Of a stretch of 54,301 nucleotides of DNA, positions 50,649-54,301 are shown piece by piece. The position numbers and the translations under genes are program-made. The stretch is from Candidatus Parcubacteria bacterium. GTDB lineage: Bacteria > Patescibacteriota > Patescibacteriia > Patescibacteriales > BM507. The stretch's first letter is position 1; the number at the start of each line of letters is the position of its first letter. Location: positions 114,224-168,524 of the forward strand of contig PKTH01000036.1 of the NCBI GenBank assembly GCA_002869265.1, given 5' to 3'. The notes under the pieces are model-generated. The model worked only from the letters and a program-made list of their open reading frames with translations, searched no databases and was not told where the DNA came from.

Positions 50649-52271
50649 ATGTCAACTTTATATAGAAAATATAGGCCACAAAATTTTGATGAAGTTGTTG
50701 GCCAAAATCACATAAAAATTACATTAAGCCATGAAATAGAAGCAGCCAAAATTGCGCATGCCTATCTTTTTTGTGGCCCTAGAGCTGTGGGTAAAACTAC
50801 TCTGGCTAGAGTTTTTGCTAAATCTATTAATTGTACAGATTTAAAAAAAGGCAAACACGAAGCTTGTGGGAAATGCGCTAACTGTGTTGATATTGCAGAG
50901 GGGAGAAGTATAGATATAGTAGAAATAGACGCAGCTTCTCACACAGGAGTTGATAATGTTAGGGAAAATATCATCAACGCGTCTCGAATAACTCCCAGTA
51001 AATCAAAATATAAAGTTTTTATTATAGATGAGGTTCACATGCTTTCCATTAGTGCTTTTAATGCCCTACTAAAAGTTTTGGAAGAGCCACCAGCTCACGT
51101 GATATTTATTCTTTGCACGACTGAAATTCATAAAGTCCCTTCTACTATTATATCTAGGTGTCAAAGATTTGATTTTAAAAAAATTGGGATAGAGGATGTT
51201 GTTAAAAAACTTTCATATATTGCAAACAAAGAAGGTCTGAACGTAGACAAGGAGGTATTAGAAGCCGTGGCTAAGAGGTCTGATGGGTATATGAGGGATG
51301 CTGAGAGTTTGTTTGGTCAAATAGTATCCATTTCATCAACTAAAAAAATAACAAAGGAAGACGCAGAATTAATTGTGCCTAAAAATACATTTGAAGAAGC
51401 TGTAAAATTCGTTGAGCTTTTAACTACAAAGGACATTGCAAAATCCATTACCTTTGTTAATAAATTGATGAACGATGGTGTTAACCTTATTATTTTTTTA
51501 GACGATTTAAATGAAGTTCTGAGAAAATTAATGTTTATTTCAGTAGACCCAAGTCTTGATGGGAAGGTTGGAATAAATTTAGGTGAGAACCTAGAAACCA
51601 AAATAATTGATTTGTCTAAAAAACTAGATCTAAATAAAATTATAGATTTTATTGAGAATTTCTCTAATGCAAAGCAAAAAATAAAAAACTCGTTTATTAT
51701 TCAGTTACCTCTAGAAATTGCAATCATTAAAACCTTAAGTACATTTTCTGATAATAGGCCAAAAACAGTGGTGAGTAATAATGTTGTAGACAACAAAGCT
51801 AGCGTAAGCGCAAAAGATACTCCAAATGAAACTCCGGAAGCTACAAACGATGAGGCTGTGGTTAAAAGTAATTCAAATATTAGTTTGAGTGATATAAATT
51901 CTAGATGGTCAGAGGTTATTGCAAAAATAAAGAGAATAAACCACTCTTTAGTTTTGGTAATCCAAGCTTCAAGGCCGAAAGATCTTATAGGCTCAAAGTT
52001 AAGACTTGCTACAAAATATAAATTTCACAAAGATAGGATAGAGGATGTTTCTATTAGAGCTACTCTCGAAAAAGTTCTTCACGGAGTTTTCGGTGAAAAA
52101 ATAGAGGTTGAAGCCGTTGTAGAGGCTGGCTTAGAAACTAATCCTGTAAACGATTTTGTAGAAAAAGAGCCTAGTTTTGAAGATGTGCAAACAAAAGAGA
52201 AGAATGACGAAAAAGGTAATATGATGGACAATCTTTTAAAAACTTTTGGGGGGAAGGTTGTAAACAATTAA
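50649..52271 (+). CDS. dnaX: DNA polymerase III subunit gamma/tau
   Basis: This 540-residue clamp-loader ATPase starts MSTLYRKYRPQNFDEVVGQ; the ATG at 50649 is preferred over a TTG one codon earlier. Walker A is FCGPRAVGKTTLARV, the zinc-binding Cys cluster CTDLKKGKHEACGKCANC lies at about 60-80, the Walker B/sensor region is FIIDEVHMLS and SRC box STIISRCQRFDF follows. Domain III extends to about 360, then a Ser/Thr/Asn-rich linker and a C-terminal domain of about 110 residues (LSDINSRWSEVIAKIK), similar to tau domain V. No programmed frameshift is evident. tRNA-Gln follows 13 bases later. Confidence 0.94.
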   Translation: MSTLYRKYRPQNFDEVVGQNHIKITLSHEIEAAKIAHAYLFCGPRAVGKTTLARVFAKSINCTDLKKGKHEACGKCANCVDIAEGRSIDIVEIDAASHTGVDNVRENIINASRITPSKSKYKVFIIDEVHMLSISAFNALLKVLEEPPAHVIFILCTTEIHKVPSTIISRCQRFDFKKIGIEDVVKKLSYIANKEGLNVDKEVLEAVAKRSDGYMRDAESLFGQIVSISSTKKITKEDAELIVPKNTFEEAVKFVELLTTKDIAKSITFVNKLMNDGVNLIIFLDDLNEVLRKLMFISVDPSLDGKVGINLGENLETKIIDLSKKLDLNKIIDFIENFSNAKQKIKNSFIIQLPLEIAIIKTLSTFSDNRPKTVVSNNVVDNKASVSAKDTPNETPEATNDEAVVKSNSNISLSDINSRWSEVIAKIKRINHSLVLVIQASRPKDLIGSKLRLATKYKFHKDRIEDVSIRATLEKVLHGVFGEKIEVEAVVEAGLETNPVNDFVEKEPSFEDVQTKEKNDEKGNMMDNLLKTFGGKVVNN

Positions 52272-52284
52272 TTCTATTCAGTGT

Positions 52285-52355
52285 TCTGGGATCGTCTAAT
52301 GGTAGGACTGCGGGTTCTGGTCCCGTCAATTGGGGTTCGAATCCCTATCCCAGAG
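52285..52355 (+). tRNA. trnQ: tRNA-Gln (anticodon CTG)
   Basis: Acceptor TCTGGGA pairs perfectly with TCCCAGA; anticodon stem GCGGG/CCCGT with loop TTCTGGT gives anticodon CTG; T-arm TGGGGTTCGAATCCCTA. Discriminator G is followed by CCT, so CCA is not encoded, unlike the other two tRNAs in the window. It lies 13 bases after dnaX. Confidence 0.93.
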
Positions 52356-52371
52356 CCTTGGGTAGAATTTT

Positions 52372-53451
52372 ATGTTTAAAGCTATAAAAAATTTTGTTTA
52401 TAAGAATGAAAAATATTTGTCTCCCGGGGCAATTACTTTTGGTTTTATCTTCGACAACCTTACCTTAAGAAGAATCGATCTCTGGGTTGAAAATTTTGTT
52501 ATAGCTTTTTATCTTGCTTTGTCTCTTTTTTCGATTTTTGTTTTGAATTTTTTTCATGCTGGCTATTTAAAGCACAGATATTTTAGAAAAACCGATGCTT
52601 TCTTATCAATTGTTCTACAATTTTCTTTTGGTGCTCTTTTTAGCGCTTTTTTTATTTTTTATTTCAGAAGCTCAAGCATTATTGCAAGCTGGTCTTTTCT
52701 TGTGCTTTTGATCGGTTTATTGATTGGTAATGAATTCTTTAGGGATAAATATAAACAACTTAGTTTTCAATTATCTATTTATTTTATATTGTTTTTTTCT
52801 TATTCAGTTTTTTTAGTCCCTCTAGTAACAAAGAAAATTGATGATTTCTCGTTTATTTATAGTAATGTTTTTTCGATATCTTTTATATTATCCATCCTCT
52901 TAATTTTATATAAATTATTCCCAAAAAGATTATTGTTAAATATACGCTCAATTACAGTTAGTATATTTTTTATAATTTTTACTTTCAATTTTTTTTATTA
53001 TTTTAATATAATCCCTCCCATTCCCTTATCGCTGAAAAGCGCAGAACTAGTTCACTCAGTTAAACATAATGGGGGTATTTATGAAATTGAATATGAAAAA
53101 TCAATTTTCCCTCTTGGAAGTAAATCAAAAAAAAGATATTCCTGGGTAGAAGGGGAGCCTGTTTATCTGTTTGCATCCATTTTTGCACCAACAAAAATTT
53201 CAGTTGAAATATTTCATAAGTGGTATTTTTTCGACGAAACCAATAGTGAGTGGACGCTCCGAAGCTCTATTCCTTACCAGGTAATTGGAGGCAGAGACGG
53301 TGGCTATCGTGGTTATTCATATAAATATTCTCTACAAGAAGGTCTCTGGATGGTTGATATAACAAATACAAGAGGTCAGTCTCTTGGAAGTAGAAAATTT
53401 AGAATAGTAGCCGTTGAAGACACTCCCGACCTTACAAAAGAGGAGTGGTAA
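52372..53451 (+). CDS. DUF2914 domain-containing membrane protein
   Basis: The 359-residue protein has about seven membrane helices (residues 15-225) and a C-terminal soluble beta domain of about 120 residues. The end has the DUF2914 pattern: EIFHKWYFFDETNSEWTL, IGGRDGGYRGYSYKYSL and GLWMVDITNTRGQSLGSRKF. The function of DUF2914 is unknown; the domain probably faces the outside. The ATG is 16 bases after tRNA-Gln, so it may share the dnaX/tRNA transcript. A terminator follows at 53480. Confidence 0.85.
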   Translation: MFKAIKNFVYKNEKYLSPGAITFGFIFDNLTLRRIDLWVENFVIAFYLALSLFSIFVLNFFHAGYLKHRYFRKTDAFLSIVLQFSFGALFSAFFIFYFRSSSIIASWSFLVLLIGLLIGNEFFRDKYKQLSFQLSIYFILFFSYSVFLVPLVTKKIDDFSFIYSNVFSISFILSILLILYKLFPKRLLLNIRSITVSIFFIIFTFNFFYYFNIIPPIPLSLKSAELVHSVKHNGGIYEIEYEKSIFPLGSKSKKRYSWVEGEPVYLFASIFAPTKISVEIFHKWYFFDETNSEWTLRSSIPYQVIGGRDGGYRGYSYKYSLQEGLWMVDITNTRGQSLGSRKFRIVAVEDTPDLTKEEW

Positions 53452-53479
53452 TTGCATTATTGAATATTGATTTCTTGAG

Positions 53480-53502
53480 ACCGCTGAGGAGGCGGTTTTT
53501 TT
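53480..53502 (+). terminator. Intrinsic terminator after the DUF2914 gene
   Basis: ACCGC (53480-53484) pairs with GCGGT (53492-53496) over a seven-base loop and is followed by a run of T residues. Confidence 0.75.
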
Positions 53503-53504
53503 GA

Positions 53505-53533
53505 TTGAGCGCAGTAGGGTTTTGTTGTATAAT
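53505..53533 (+). promoter_or_regulatory. Promoter of the last gene
   Basis: TTGAGC (53505-53510), 17 bases, TATAAT (53528-53533), 20 bases before the ATG at 53554. Confidence 0.65.
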
Positions 53534-53553
53534 ATATAAATAAGAATATAGCG

Positions 53554-54301
53554 ATGCAACTAAAACAAAAGCTAGATAAAAGCTTCTTTTTTGTGATTGT
53601 CTTAATGGTTTTAATAATTATTTTGAGTTTTTTTGGTATTTATTTAACTAAAGAATATCAAGGAAAGCTTAATAGAATAACAGAGCTTTCAGATAATTTA
53701 GTTTTGGAGAGATTAATGTTGAGGGACTATTCGGAAATTATTAGTAATGATGTTGAGTTGCTTGCAGAAGAAGAGAAAAACTTTGAAGAAAATCTAGTTA
53801 AATTTAATTCAAGAATAATAACCTTATTGGATGGTATAAATAATGACTGTGGAGATGAGAAATGTTTTGAATTAGTAGAGAATATTAGGACTAATCAGAT
53901 TTTAGTTTTTGATTTTATTACTGCAGCAAAAGAAGGGTTTTTGAAGAACAGCACAGCAGAGGAGAGGGTGACTATGGCGAGAGAATTAATAATTGGAAGA
54001 AGGGAGTCTTTTGAAAAATCTATTTTTAATTCAGAAACCAACGCTAGCTCCTCAAAAGAATTTTTATATGAATCTTTAGTGCTTTACAATAAAATAAAAA
54101 GACAGGAAAATGATTTTCTGTCTAACAGCCAGGACCAGCAATTATTAGATGATTTAATGCTATCTGTTAATGAGTTAAAAATAGTTGTAAACAAAAGCGA
54201 TCTTTTCAGCCCTCAATCTAGGGTTTTTTCATTCTTTGAGGAATATTCGGATTCTTTAAATTCTTTCGCCATAGAAGATGCTGGATATACTGGAGGATTT
54301 T
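53554..54301 (+). CDS. Membrane-anchored helical protein, 3' end outside the window
   Basis: An open frame runs from ATG at 53554 to the window edge (249 codons). It starts MQLKQKLDKSFFFVIV with one membrane helix (about 11-31), followed by a long, mostly helical, charged region (EYQGKLNRITELSDNLVLE and onwards) with one C-x6-C pair at about 100-107. This layout resembles the extracytoplasmic helical sensor part of a histidine kinase or chemoreceptor, but only one membrane helix is visible so far and no signalling domain is reached. It has its own promoter and follows a terminator. Confidence 0.7.
   Translation, partial: MQLKQKLDKSFFFVIVLMVLIIILSFFGIYLTKEYQGKLNRITELSDNLVLERLMLRDYSEIISNDVELLAEEEKNFEENLVKFNSRIITLLDGINNDCGDEKCFELVENIRTNQILVFDFITAAKEGFLKNSTAEERVTMARELIIGRRESFEKSIFNSETNASSSKEFLYESLVLYNKIKRQENDFLSNSQDQQLLDDLMLSVNELKIVVNKSDLFSPQSRVFSFFEEYSDSLNSFAIEDAGYTGGF

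Overview
The window is an AT-rich, tightly packed bacterial chromosome segment. It most resembles a Patescibacteria (Candidate Phyla Radiation) genome of the Parcubacteria type. This assignment is an inference from gene content: DUF4012 protein next to MreB, several very large secreted proteins with GYAW-type repeats, a stand-alone VirD4/TraG-like ATPase with an unusual N-terminal domain, LigB-like and DUF378 proteins, and many short hypotheticals. TAA, TAG and TGA all end recognisable genes (TGA ends recQ and mtaB), so the standard bacterial code applies. There is no sign of a prophage, insertion sequence or CRISPR array.

Layout. 1-2930: the end of an ABC-3 metal permease, a CoA-binding protein, two small minus-strand genes with strong promoters, ribosome binding sites and terminators, a small membrane protein, and a two-part permease. 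2956-10977: class Ia ribonucleotide reductase (nrdA, nrdB) behind a promoter with two NrdR boxes, followed by superoxide reductase, a Fur/PerR-type regulator, bacteriohemerythrin, a methyltransferase and recQ; this reads as a DNA-precursor and oxygen-handling operon. 11032-17097: ABC-F ATPase, BaiN-type flavoprotein, SpoIIM-like and ABC-2-like membrane proteins, GIY-YIG protein and a cardiolipin-synthase-like enzyme. 17145-20130: tRNA-Thr, mtaB, small genes, tRNA-Glu with two decayed copies behind it, and a strongly structured candidate small RNA. 20131-26439: fmt, DedA, def (formyl-methionine pathway), a striking 28-residue-repeat protein, a LigB-like protein, a secreted lysozyme-like protein and a lipoprotein.

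26595-33571 encodes two paralogous secreted repeat proteins flanking a membrane-anchored protein with paired-cysteine repeats. 33625-36338 is clpB with a CIRCE operator and a consensus promoter, but its reading frame is cut by one TAA. 36397-40646 is a DUF4012 / mreB / glycosyltransferase operon. 40725-49743 is a surface cluster: subtilisin fused to a beta-propeller, a sugar-nucleotide epimerase cut by one TAA, a small membrane protein, a VirD4-like ATPase, a tail-fibre-like secreted protein and a membrane-anchored acidic protein. 49890-54301 holds an acidic conserved protein, dnaX, tRNA-Gln, a DUF2914 membrane protein and the start of a membrane-anchored gene that leaves the window.

Two kinds of gene start are visible. 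Several genes have a TATAAT-like -10 box only 6 to 9 bases before the ATG, so their mRNAs are probably leaderless. A few short genes have consensus promoters with 40-50 base leaders and strong Shine-Dalgarno sequences. Two genes (clpB, epimerase) and perhaps a third (second permease half) are interrupted by a single TAA, and one methyltransferase has no canonical start upstream of its essential SAM motif. These are either real inactivating mutations, recoding events or errors in the underlying assembly.
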